In this document: piece after piece, positions 25,933-34,247 of the stretch | Layout of the letters: each line of letters starts with the position of its first letter | Numbering within the stretch: position 1 is the first letter of the stretch | Assembly: GCA_964556005.1 (NCBI GenBank) | Contig: CAZKUR010000021.1 | Location: 1 to 56,896, forward strand | DNA: 56,896 bases | Source: CAZKUR01 sp964556005 | Lineage (GTDB): Bacteria > Bacteroidota > Ignavibacteria > Ignavibacteriales > Ignavibacteriaceae | Direction: 5' to 3' | Made by a program: the position numbers and the translations under genes | The notes under the pieces: generated by a model | What the model saw: only the letters and a program-made list of their open reading frames with translations | Databases searched by the model: none | What the model was told of the DNA's origin: nothing

Positions 25933-27419
25933 TGGCAGACAAAACATTAACAGATCTTTTATATGCTTTTTCGTTAGGCTGTCTTGAAGACAACAATAAA
26001 AATATACTTAGCGAATATTTAAGAACAAATTCCGATTACCCTTTCCAGGAGTTAGGCGAGTATCAGAATCTTGTTGCACTTCTCCCGGTTCTTCTTGAAA
26101 TAGAAGAGCCGGATCCATCGCTTAAAGACCGGGTAGCCCGCAAGCTGTACCAGGTCCAAGAAGAATTGAAAAACAGCAAAACCGTGGAACCGGAAAGCAG
26201 GATAATAAAAGAGGAAATTAAAAAAGAAGAAATAATCCCGGACGCAAGCGGCATTCACGGCATTAAGTTTAGAGAAGGACGGATCGAGCCTCCAAAAACT
26301 CAGGCAGAAAATAAATTTGATGAAAAAGAAACAGAAGAGTCTTACGAAGAATTTGTTGAAAGTAAAAGTTTGGAAGATACCCGGAAAATAAAAATTGAGA
26401 CGAACGTAAAGATGCCGCAGCCTCCGCTTCCTCCTCCACCGCCTCCTTCGGGAAGGAAAGGACCTATAGACAGTAAATCCAAGAAGGAAGATCTATTTAA
26501 AATTATCGAACCGGAAAAATTCAGGCTGGAGGAAGAAAAAAAACCGGAAATTTCTTCCCCCGTTCAAAAAGATAAAGAAAAAGATGAAGCGGCGCAGGAT
26601 GCCGATAAAAAAATAGAAATGCCGCAGCCTTCGAAACCGCCTCTTATGCCGCCGGGAAAAAAGGAAGATAAAAAAAGAGAACATGAGAGTGAATCATTTA
26701 AAATGCCGGACAATTTCAGCATTGTTGAAGAAGAAGCCTCTAAGAAGAAGGGTGATGAACCCGGCGATTTAGCCGAACTGGAAATTGAAAAGAGAGGCTG
26801 GAGTCAACAAAATAAATCTGCCGAAGAAATACCACAACATCAGGAAAACGATACATTTAAAGAGAATTCTAATAATGAACCGCAGACTATGAAGAGAAGA
26901 GGTTCTATTCTCCCGCTTTTAGTAATACTAATAATTTTAATTGCAGGCGGATACTTTTTATATCATAATTTATCTTCGAATATTTCAGACTATCAAGTTA
27001 AAATTGATTATTTAACCAAAGAACTCAACGATCTGAAACAACAAATTACTGAGAGCGGCAATAACAGCGATCAGTTTGATATTAAGAATTCAAAAATTGT
27101 TGATCTTAAGCCTGCCGCTCATCACGAAGGAGAAAGCGGAAAACTAATATTGAACTTCCAAAGCAAAAAAGGTTATATGCAGCTTGAGGGAATGCCGCCG
27201 TTAAATTCAGATCAAGCATACCAGTTATGGGTAATATCTAACAGCAAAGTAATTTCTCTCGGTGTATTTAACCCTGCTGAAAACAATTCATCATTATACC
27301 CGCTTTCAATTCCAAAGCTGGATAATACGCAGAATCTAAATTTTGTGTTAACAATAGAACCGTCTATAGGATCCGGTACACCAAGCAGGAATGTATTTCT
27401 GACAGGCTCAATTCGGTAG
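25932..27419 (+). CDS. RskA-type anti-sigma factor with a long charged, proline-rich linker
   Basis: A 495-residue protein. Residues 1-75 look like an anti-sigma domain (LLYAFSLGCLEDNNKNILSEYL) but lack the HxxxCxxC zinc motif. Residues about 75-320 are a low-complexity, Lys/Glu-rich linker with two copies of an MPQPxxPP motif, one of them PPLPPPPPPSG at about 162. One transmembrane helix follows (ILPLLVILIILIAGGYFLY, about 325-345), then a short coiled coil, then an extracytoplasmic RskA C-terminal domain (MQLEGMPPLNSDQAYQLWVI, LTIEPSIGSGTPSRNV). It should hold the upstream sigma factor at the membrane until a signal releases it. The linker is about 200 residues longer than usual. Confidence 0.85.
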   Translation: MADKTLTDLLYAFSLGCLEDNNKNILSEYLRTNSDYPFQELGEYQNLVALLPVLLEIEEPDPSLKDRVARKLYQVQEELKNSKTVEPESRIIKEEIKKEEIIPDASGIHGIKFREGRIEPPKTQAENKFDEKETEESYEEFVESKSLEDTRKIKIETNVKMPQPPLPPPPPPSGRKGPIDSKSKKEDLFKIIEPEKFRLEEEKKPEISSPVQKDKEKDEAAQDADKKIEMPQPSKPPLMPPGKKEDKKREHESESFKMPDNFSIVEEEASKKKGDEPGDLAELEIEKRGWSQQNKSAEEIPQHQENDTFKENSNNEPQTMKRRGSILPLLVILIILIAGGYFLYHNLSSNISDYQVKIDYLTKELNDLKQQITESGNNSDQFDIKNSKIVDLKPAAHHEGESGKLILNFQSKKGYMQLEGMPPLNSDQAYQLWVISNSKVISLGVFNPAENNSSLYPLSIPKLDNTQNLNFVLTIEPSIGSGTPSRNVFLTGSIR

Positions 27420-27427
27420 GGACTTCA

Positions 27428-27937
27428 CTATTCTTTTCTTAACAAACTATAGATTAGAATCCCGGCAAGAGCTATTACCTCGAGCGGCCAAAATGCCAAG
27501 ACAATATTTTCCATCGATCCCAGAAATTTTACAAATTCAAAAGAGCCATTGTAAATTGCAGTAAAGACAGCAATTACAAAAAATATTGTGGCAAGGAATA
27601 AGAAAGTTTTATTTTCGAGATCATCAAAAAATAAAATTATAAATCCAGTAGCCAATACAAACAATGTTGATGGGAAAACGATTGCATTTGTATTCATGAT
27701 TTCAAAATTCGAAATAATTAATAGTATGAAACCGATGCAAAAAATCAGGCTGCCGATAAATAAAATTCCTCTATGATTTTTGCTGAATGAAATCGAAACA
27801 GAGCTGATCCCGTAAATGAAAAATGCATAGCCGAAAATTTCATCACTGCTTAAATTTATAACTCCAAAGAGCTTCAATAGAATTTCAACAGCAAGAAAAA
27901 TTAAAATAAATATTACAATAATTTGAAGTTTGGTCAC
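27428..27937 (-). CDS. Small integral membrane protein of unknown function
   Basis: A 169-residue protein with about five to six hydrophobic helices and a GTG start at 27937, supported by GAGGAAAA. The last helix has FWPLEVIALAGILIYSLL, reminiscent of LiaF/LiaI-type envelope-stress membrane segments where WPL-x-L-x-G is common, but the similarity is weak. The gene lies 30 bp after the cyclo-ligase gene and is probably the last gene of the arginase unit. It converges on the anti-sigma gene with only 8 bp between the stop codons. The function is unknown. Confidence 0.7.
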   Translation of the reverse strand: MTKLQIIVIFILIFLAVEILLKLFGVINLSSDEIFGYAFFIYGISSVSISFSKNHRGILFIGSLIFCIGFILLIISNFEIMNTNAIVFPSTLFVLATGFIILFFDDLENKTFLFLATIFFVIAVFTAIYNGSFEFVKFLGSMENIVLAFWPLEVIALAGILIYSLLRKE

Positions 27938-27967
27938 AAAGTTTTCCTCTAATACGTTAAAAAGTAT

Positions 27968-28549
27968 TTAGAAATTTCTCGTATTTATAATTCTTCTTTC
28001 GGTAATTATCCAATCGACCCGTATGTCGTGGCGTTCGGATTCAATTTCATTAAATAACTGGAATTCAAAAGCCAAAACATACTTTGGAGCGTACGTATTT
28101 TTCAGCAGCTTATCGTAATATCCCGTCCCTGTGCCTGCTCTTTGACCAAGCATTGAAACAGCGATACACGGGACAAAGATTAGATCTATATCGCTCATAT
28201 CTTCATCAATTCCAACCTTTGGTTCCCAAAACCCGGCATCTTCGTTAAATACAAGCTCGTCATATGACATGAACGGGAACCTTCTCATTGTTTTGGTCGC
28301 TTCGTAATACTTGGGTAAAAAAACCGCTTTGCCTCTTCCCAAAGCAAAGTTGATTATCTTTCTCGTATTGAAGTCTTTTTCATTCCCTGAAATATAAGCA
28401 AAAATTTTTTGCGCATATACAAAGTCATCAACCCGCTGAAGACGTTCGATAATTTTTTCGGATTTATCTTTAAAGTAAAAGCGGCCGAATTCCTTACGCC
28501 TTGATTCAACAATTTTTTTTGCTTCCGATTTAGGTACTGCAAATCTCAA
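27968..28549 (-). CDS. 5-formyltetrahydrofolate cyclo-ligase
   Basis: A 193-residue enzyme that converts 5-formyl-THF to 5,10-methenyl-THF using ATP. The family features are the N-terminal basic segment SRRKEFGRF, the folate-binding VPCIAVSMLGQRAGTGTGYYD (glycine-rich phosphate loop near residue 150) and a C-terminal HDIRVDWIITE close to the usual HD.P.D.iiT. The start is a TTG at 28549, preceded by a weak TAGG; no ATG lies nearby. It sits between arginase and the small membrane protein, all on the minus strand. Confidence 0.92.
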   Translation of the reverse strand: MRFAVPKSEAKKIVESRRKEFGRFYFKDKSEKIIERLQRVDDFVYAQKIFAYISGNEKDFNTRKIINFALGRGKAVFLPKYYEATKTMRRFPFMSYDELVFNEDAGFWEPKVGIDEDMSDIDLIFVPCIAVSMLGQRAGTGTGYYDKLLKNTYAPKYVLAFEFQLFNEIESERHDIRVDWIITERRIINTRNF

Positions 28550-28595
28550 TATTTATTACCTAGTTTCATAAATGGAAAAAATCAAGTCTTTAAAT

Positions 28596-29519
28596 TTATA
28601 AAATTCTTTGCCCCATTGAAGAAGCTATTATTTCGGTTGCAAATTCAGCGCTTTTATTTTTATAATCTAAGATAGGATTAACTTCGGTTACTTCCAATGA
28701 CGACATGCAACCACATTCGGCAATTGATTCCATAAGTAAATGTGCCTCACGGAAGCTTAATCCGCCGGGTACCGGCGTTCCGACTCCAGGAGCTACTGAA
28801 GGATCAACACTATCGAGATCAAAACTTACATGAATATGATCAACCTTTTCTTTAAAATGATTTAAAATTCTATTTATCACCCTGTGTATTCCTATCCTAT
28901 CTATATCGGACATGGTATATACCAACGGGCTCAACTTTTTAATATTTTGTTTTTCAAATTTATCAATACTTCGAATACCGATAATCGCACAATTTTCGGG
29001 TAATATCTTCGGGCTGAAACCGTAAAACTTTACCAGCTTTTCATTTCCAATTCCGAGAGAAGCAGATAAAGGCATTCCATGAATATTACCGGATGGAGTC
29101 GTTTCATCGGTATTCATATCAGTATGTGCATCTATCCATATTACACCAGGCACTATTTTTTTCTTTCTACAATAAGAAGCAATACCGGCGATTGATCCAA
29201 TTGCCATCGAATGATCACCGCCTATAACGAGCGGGAACTTTTTCTGATCCAAAATTTTTTCTACACTTTTTGCAAGTTTTAAAGATGTTTTAAGAATTTC
29301 ATCAAGATACTTAAGCTTCGGGTTTATTACTTTTTGCTTTTCCATAATATTTATGAATAAATCACCCGAGTCTTCAACTTCATATCCAAGCCTTTCAAGC
29401 TTATGGGCAAGCCCGGCTATTCTTAAAGCTGAAGGGCCCATATCTACCCCCCGCCTTCCGGCTCCCAAATCCATAGGGAAACCGACAATAGTTATTTTTT
29501 TTGTTTGTGATTTTTTCAT
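28596..29519 (-). CDS. rocF: Arginase
   Basis: A 307-residue ureohydrolase of normal arginase length. The binuclear manganese site is complete: GGDHSMAIGS (about residue 98), WIDAHTDMNTDETTPSGNIHG (about 128) and SFDLDSVDPSVAPG (about 234). The TTPSGNIHGMP loop and the GTPVPGGLSFREAH segment distinguish arginase from agmatinase and formimidoylglutamase. It hydrolyses arginine to ornithine and urea in the cytoplasm. It leads a likely three-gene unit with the folate cyclo-ligase and a membrane protein. Confidence 0.93.
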   Translation of the reverse strand: MKKSQTKKITIVGFPMDLGAGRRGVDMGPSALRIAGLAHKLERLGYEVEDSGDLFINIMEKQKVINPKLKYLDEILKTSLKLAKSVEKILDQKKFPLVIGGDHSMAIGSIAGIASYCRKKKIVPGVIWIDAHTDMNTDETTPSGNIHGMPLSASLGIGNEKLVKFYGFSPKILPENCAIIGIRSIDKFEKQNIKKLSPLVYTMSDIDRIGIHRVINRILNHFKEKVDHIHVSFDLDSVDPSVAPGVGTPVPGGLSFREAHLLMESIAECGCMSSLEVTEVNPILDYKNKSAEFATEIIASSMGQRIL

Positions 29520-29677
29520 CCGGATAACATTCTTTAAATGAAAAATAAATGCGATTAGGTTAATTTACGGCTTAAGATATTCTAAAAACAATCAAATTCA
29601 AATTATATTATAATTAATATAAGCATTGATTATATTAATATTCACAATAAATCCGTTTTGTAGGACACAATAGAACG

Positions 29678-31027
29678 ATGCTATTTACAGGAAGTATTCC
29701 AAGAATAAACGTAGGTATTCTTACCGAAAAACAAATTATTTTTGAGCTTTACGGTGATTTCAAAATTTACGGAATGAAAAAGAATTTCAGCGGCCGATTT
29801 ACTGCTGTGTTGAGCAACGACCGTATTGTCTGTTCAAGGGGAAAAGATAAAATCGAATCAATAAATGAATTGATTTTCGAACCGGGTGATCCGGCAATAG
29901 ATTCGTTCTTTATTCCTGGTATTACTATCGGAGAACATTTTCATTGGCAGAGAAAAGAAAAACAAAGATTTATGGGTTCGTTAAAGCTGTTGAAACATGA
30001 AGCTAAAATAGTTGTAATAAACATTTTGCCGATTGAAGACTATTTGCTGTCGGTAATATCCTCGGAAATGAGTTCCAAATCTTCACTTCAACTACTTAAA
30101 GCTCATGCAGTTGTTTCACGAAGCTGGACGCTTGCGCAATTACAGAAGAAAGAGAATTTATCGAATAATATTAACACCGTTTCACAAACTATAAATAGTG
30201 AAGAAATTCTCAAATGGTCCGATAGGAGGCAGCATGAGCTTTTCGATGTATGCGCAGATGATCACTGCCAGCGTTACCACGGCATAGGAAAAATTACAAC
30301 AACAACTGCAAAGCAGGCAATATACGAATCAAGAGGGCTCGTGTTGACCAGCAACGATAATATTTGCGATTCCCGTTATTCGAAATCGTGCGGCGGAATT
30401 TCCGAAGTTTTTGAAAACGTTTGGGAACCTATTAAATACGAGTATCTTTCCTCAATTTTTGATTATAAATTTGAGCCGGAAAATTACAACACGGATTTTT
30501 CCGTTGAACAGAATGCGAGAAAATGGATTGCCGGTTCTCCTCCGGCTTTTTGCAACACATCCGACAACATAATTCTAAACCAAATCTTAATCGATTACGA
30601 CAGGCAGACAAAGGATTTCTACAGGTGGAAAGTAGAATATACTCAAGATGAAATAAAAGAATTAATTAATTCCAAAAGCGGAATAGACTTCGGTAAAATC
30701 AAAGACCTAATCCCTGTAGAACGAGGATATTCTGCCAGAATTATCAGGTTAAAAGTTGTAGGGACGCAAAAAACCTTAACAATCGGGAAAGAGCTTGAAA
30801 TCCGTAGAATTCTCTCTACAACGCATTTATACAGTTCTGCAATATTTTTTGAGAAAAAAGATATAGTTGATGAAATTCCTCAAAAGTTTATCATTCACGG
30901 CGCAGGTTGGGGTCATGGAGTCGGGATGTGCCAGATAGGAGCGGCGGTAATGGCTGCGCAGGGATACCAGTTTGATGAAATTCTTCTGCATTATTTTCGC
31001 AATGCTAAAATCCAAAAAATTTACTGA
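29678..31027 (+). CDS. SpoIID/LytB domain protein (lytic transglycosylase-like), no visible signal peptide
   Basis: A 449-residue protein. The SpoIID core is clear: DYLLSVISSEMSSKSSLQLLKAHAVVSRSW (the glutamate in SSEM, E130, matches the catalytic residue of SpoIID), the zinc-type segment CDSRYSKSCGGISEVF, and the C-terminal GAGWGHGVGMCQIGA at about 408-422. SpoIID enzymes cut denuded peptidoglycan glycan strands. The N-terminus (MLFTGSIPRINVGILTEKQ) goes straight into the first beta-strand with no signal peptide or anchor, which is odd for a wall enzyme. It is the first gene of a five-gene run with two glycosyltransferases, a lipoprotein and a DUF4922 protein. Confidence 0.9.
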   Translation: MLFTGSIPRINVGILTEKQIIFELYGDFKIYGMKKNFSGRFTAVLSNDRIVCSRGKDKIESINELIFEPGDPAIDSFFIPGITIGEHFHWQRKEKQRFMGSLKLLKHEAKIVVINILPIEDYLLSVISSEMSSKSSLQLLKAHAVVSRSWTLAQLQKKENLSNNINTVSQTINSEEILKWSDRRQHELFDVCADDHCQRYHGIGKITTTTAKQAIYESRGLVLTSNDNICDSRYSKSCGGISEVFENVWEPIKYEYLSSIFDYKFEPENYNTDFSVEQNARKWIAGSPPAFCNTSDNIILNQILIDYDRQTKDFYRWKVEYTQDEIKELINSKSGIDFGKIKDLIPVERGYSARIIRLKVVGTQKTLTIGKELEIRRILSTTHLYSSAIFFEKKDIVDEIPQKFIIHGAGWGHGVGMCQIGAAVMAAQGYQFDEILLHYFRNAKIQKIY

Positions 31028-31057
31028 AAGAAATTTACTTAGAGAAAATTAAATAGA

Positions 31058-32191
31058 ATGAAAATCTTATATTCATGCCTGTCCAAAAGCTGGGGCGGTT
31101 TGGAGATGTTTACTATTACTGCCGTTAAGCAATTGCTAAATAGAGATGTTAAGGTCGAATTACTTTGCAGCAAGGAATCAAGAATTCATATCGAAGCTTC
31201 AGGCCTCGGGTTAATTATTCATCCGATAAAAGCTTCCGGTTATTTTCATCCGTTTTCTACTTTGAAATTAATTTCTATTATTAGAAGAGGCAATTACGAT
31301 TTTGTTCACACCCAGGCATCAAAAGATTTGTGGCTCCTGGTACCTGCTCTTAAAATTTTAAGAAAAGAAATACCATTGATCCTTACAAAACAAATGGGCT
31401 CATTTATAATCAAAAAGGATTTCCTGCACAAATGGATTTATAAAAGAGTGAATCTTACATTTGCCATCAGCCGCGTAATAGAGAAAAATTTAATCGAAAC
31501 AACTCCGTTAAGTAAGGACAAAATTATTCTTATGCATAACGGGATTAATTTAACAAAATTCAATCCGCAGAAAGTTGATAGGAATAAAATCAGGAATGAA
31601 TTTAAAATTAATGAAAACGAATTGCTATTCGGAATGATTGCAAGATTCAGCCCCGGTAAAGGACATGAGGAATTTTTATATGCCGTTAAAGAACTGAATA
31701 AAAAATTTACAAATCTTAAAGTTTTAATTGTCGGAGAAGCAAGTCAAGGTGAGGATGAATATGCGGCAAAGATTAGAAAATTAAATGAAGAATATTTGCT
31801 TAGCAATGTGATATTTACCGGCTTCAGAAGCGACATAGCGGAATTATTAGCTGCAATGGATATATTTGTTTTCCCTTCTCACTCGGAAGCATTCGGAATT
31901 GTATTAGCCGAGGCAATGGCAATGGGAAAACCTTCCGTATGCGCCAACTCAGACGGCATTCTCGATATTGCCGTTGATGGTGAAACTTCATTGTTATTCG
32001 AAAGGAAAAACGGAAACGATTTAAAAGAAAAATTAGATATGCTTATAGCAGATCCTGCGAAGAGAGAAAAATTCGGAAAAGCGGCAAGGAAAAGAGCAAT
32101 GAATAATTTTGATCTCGAAGCATCTACGGATAAAACCCTAAACATTTACAAAAATTTATTAAATCTAAAAAATGTATCGCAACATAAATAA
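31058..32191 (+). CDS. GT4-family glycosyltransferase
   Basis: A 377-residue cytoplasmic glycosyltransferase of the GT-B fold. The N-terminal acceptor domain opens MKILYSCLSKSWGGLEMF, the usual GGxE-type start. The C-terminal donor domain has LLFGMIARFSPGKGHEEFL, VLIVGEASQGED, FTGFRSDIAELLAAMDIFVFPSHSEAFGIVLAEAMAMGKPSV (with the E-x7-E motif) and the final GKAARKRAMNNFD. It transfers a sugar from a nucleotide donor; donor and acceptor are unknown. The gene starts 30 bp after the SpoIID gene and overlaps the lipoprotein gene by 20 bp. Confidence 0.92.
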   Translation: MKILYSCLSKSWGGLEMFTITAVKQLLNRDVKVELLCSKESRIHIEASGLGLIIHPIKASGYFHPFSTLKLISIIRRGNYDFVHTQASKDLWLLVPALKILRKEIPLILTKQMGSFIIKKDFLHKWIYKRVNLTFAISRVIEKNLIETTPLSKDKIILMHNGINLTKFNPQKVDRNKIRNEFKINENELLFGMIARFSPGKGHEEFLYAVKELNKKFTNLKVLIVGEASQGEDEYAAKIRKLNEEYLLSNVIFTGFRSDIAELLAAMDIFVFPSHSEAFGIVLAEAMAMGKPSVCANSDGILDIAVDGETSLLFERKNGNDLKEKLDMLIADPAKREKFGKAARKRAMNNFDLEASTDKTLNIYKNLLNLKNVSQHK

Positions 32192-32615
32192 ATTAGTCTT
32201 CATTTTTGTTCTGCTTATGGCAGCAAGTTTAATAAATTCCTGTTCATACACTAGAGAAATTACTTACAATTCCATTGATCAAAAAGACTGCACATATAGT
32301 GAAATACTTTCGTCGATGAATGGAGCACCTGAAGTTCACGTCGATAGTTTGACTGCAATTGAATCAAACAATTTAATAACTGTGTCCATGAATGTCAGAA
32401 CATACTGCAATGCAATTTTCGATTTTAAAATTGAAAAAAATGAAGACCGGATAAATTTGTACTTGCACAATACAAACCGTAAAATTGATAATTGCATTTG
32501 TACAAGGGAATTAACCGTTTCCTTTAATAAGGTTAAACCGGGATTTTACAGTATTGTGCTGACAAATTACTCGGGAACACAGCTTTTAGGCCTGCTGGGT
32601 TTTAATATTAAATGA
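32172..32615 (+). CDS. Small putative lipoprotein in the SpoIID/glycosyltransferase cluster
   Basis: A 147-residue protein starting inside the end of the GT4 gene (20-bp overlap). The N-terminus is basic-hydrophobic (MYRNINKLVFIFVLLMAASL) and ends in the lipobox-like INSC, giving a mature lipoprotein that starts at Cys24. The mature part has four more cysteines, two of them in NCICT, and beta-strand-like segments. I do not recognise a family. The tight overlap implies co-expression with the glycosyltransferase and suggests that the pathway product is handled at the envelope. Confidence 0.75.
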   Translation: MYRNINKLVFIFVLLMAASLINSCSYTREITYNSIDQKDCTYSEILSSMNGAPEVHVDSLTAIESNNLITVSMNVRTYCNAIFDFKIEKNEDRINLYLHNTNRKIDNCICTRELTVSFNKVKPGFYSIVLTNYSGTQLLGLLGFNIK

Positions 32616-32774
32616 ATATTATTTTACGAAGATAAGAGATAACATCTTTAATTCAGGAAATCGTTGTTGTGATATTAGACAAATTATTACTTATACTCAG
32701 TTTATACTATAAACATGAAAGATGTCATCTTTTCACTACTTTTTAAAAATCGATAACAGTCTAATTGAATCCCG

Positions 32775-34247
32775 ATGAATAAACACTTCACTGTTTTCAT
32801 TCCTTATTTAAGCGACAGACAGGTGGATGTAAATATTAATGAATTAAAAAAGACCGGCCTCTGCAGCGATATTTTTATTTTGTTTTTGGAATATCCTCTA
32901 AAAAATTTTGATGGCTGCAAGTCAATTATCATCGATTCAATTTCAAGTTCGGAGACCGTCAGGGTAATTGAATCATTAACCAAAACAGATTATATAATTT
33001 TTTTGAATGAAGCTGTTGAATTATATTTATTTCCTCATGCCTTAACTAAATTTTTTCAAACAGCAGAAGAAACAAATGCAGGACTACTTTATTCTGATTA
33101 TTATTCTACGAAGAATGAAACAAAGGAACAACACACTACAATCGAATACCAGATGGGGAGCGTGAGAGATGATTTTAATTTCGGTCCTTTAATAATTATA
33201 AACAAACAAAGATTAGGTGAAGCAATAAAAGAATGCAGTGAAAATTATAAATATGCAGGCTTTTATGAAACTCGTCTTGCATTATCAAGGAAATTACCCA
33301 TTAAAAGAATTTCGGAATTCCTTTTTTCAACGACAGAAAATAAAGATACGAATAAACTCGAGAAACAATTCGATTATGTTGACCCGTCAAATGAAGAAAT
33401 TCAAAAAGAAATGGAATCGGCTCTTACCGGACATCTGAAAAAAATAAATGCATTTCTTGAACCTAATTTTGAAGAAGTAAATTTTGAAAATAATTTTAAT
33501 GTTGTAGCATCTGTTGTTATTCCCGTTTTGAATAGAAAAAAAACGATTGTTGATGCGATAAATTCCGTCATTACTCAAAAGACTGATTTTATATTCAATC
33601 TTATAATTGTTGATAATTATTCTACTGACGGGACATCAGAAGTAATTGATTCATTTGCAAAAAAAGACTGCAGGATCATACATATATTCCCCGAAAGAAC
33701 TGATTTACAGATTGGCGGCTGCTGGAATGAGGCTGTCGAACACCCTCAATGCGGAAAATTTGTTGTGCAGCTCGACAGTGATGATCTTTATTCAAATGAA
33801 GATACGCTTCAAAGAATAATAAATAAATTTCATGAAGATAATTGCGGTATGGTTATCGGTTCATATTTATTAACCGATTTTAGTTTTAAAAAAATCCCGC
33901 CCGGTATCATCGCTCATAAAGAATGGACATTCGAAAACGGCAGGAACAATGCGCTAAGAATAAACGGCCTTGGAGCGCCGAGAGCATTTTACACTCCGCT
34001 TGTTCGTGAAATAAAATTTCCAAATGTAAGCTATGGAGAAGATTATGCAATAAGCCTGGCGATCTCGAGGAAATATAAAATTGGAAGGATATTTGAGCCG
34101 CTGTATATTTGCCGGCGGTGGGAAGGAAACACCGATACGGATATTTCAATTGAAAGAGAAAACGAAAATAATTTTTATAAGGATAAAATCAGAACAGATG
34201 AAATTATTGCGAGACAAAAGATGAATAAAATTAAAGTGAAAAAATGA
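32775..34247 (+). CDS. GT2-family glycosyltransferase with an extra N-terminal GT-A-like domain
   Basis: A 490-residue protein in two parts. Residues about 243-470 are a standard GT2 domain: ASVVIPVLNRKKTIVDAINSVITQ, IIVDNYSTDGTSEVI, and the metal-binding DSDD at 334-337. Residues 1-240 look like a second, degenerate GT-A domain (FTVFIPYLSDRQVDVNINEL, DYIIFLNEAVELYL, GLLYSDYYSTKN, MGSVRDDFNFGP) without the usual DXD. I recall closely similar two-domain proteins in Bacteroidetes. The gene overlaps the DUF4922 gene by 4 bp (ATGA), indicating translational coupling. Donor and acceptor are unknown. Confidence 0.88.
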   Translation: MNKHFTVFIPYLSDRQVDVNINELKKTGLCSDIFILFLEYPLKNFDGCKSIIIDSISSSETVRVIESLTKTDYIIFLNEAVELYLFPHALTKFFQTAEETNAGLLYSDYYSTKNETKEQHTTIEYQMGSVRDDFNFGPLIIINKQRLGEAIKECSENYKYAGFYETRLALSRKLPIKRISEFLFSTTENKDTNKLEKQFDYVDPSNEEIQKEMESALTGHLKKINAFLEPNFEEVNFENNFNVVASVVIPVLNRKKTIVDAINSVITQKTDFIFNLIIVDNYSTDGTSEVIDSFAKKDCRIIHIFPERTDLQIGGCWNEAVEHPQCGKFVVQLDSDDLYSNEDTLQRIINKFHEDNCGMVIGSYLLTDFSFKKIPPGIIAHKEWTFENGRNNALRINGLGAPRAFYTPLVREIKFPNVSYGEDYAISLAISRKYKIGRIFEPLYICRRWEGNTDTDISIERENENNFYKDKIRTDEIIARQKMNKIKVKK

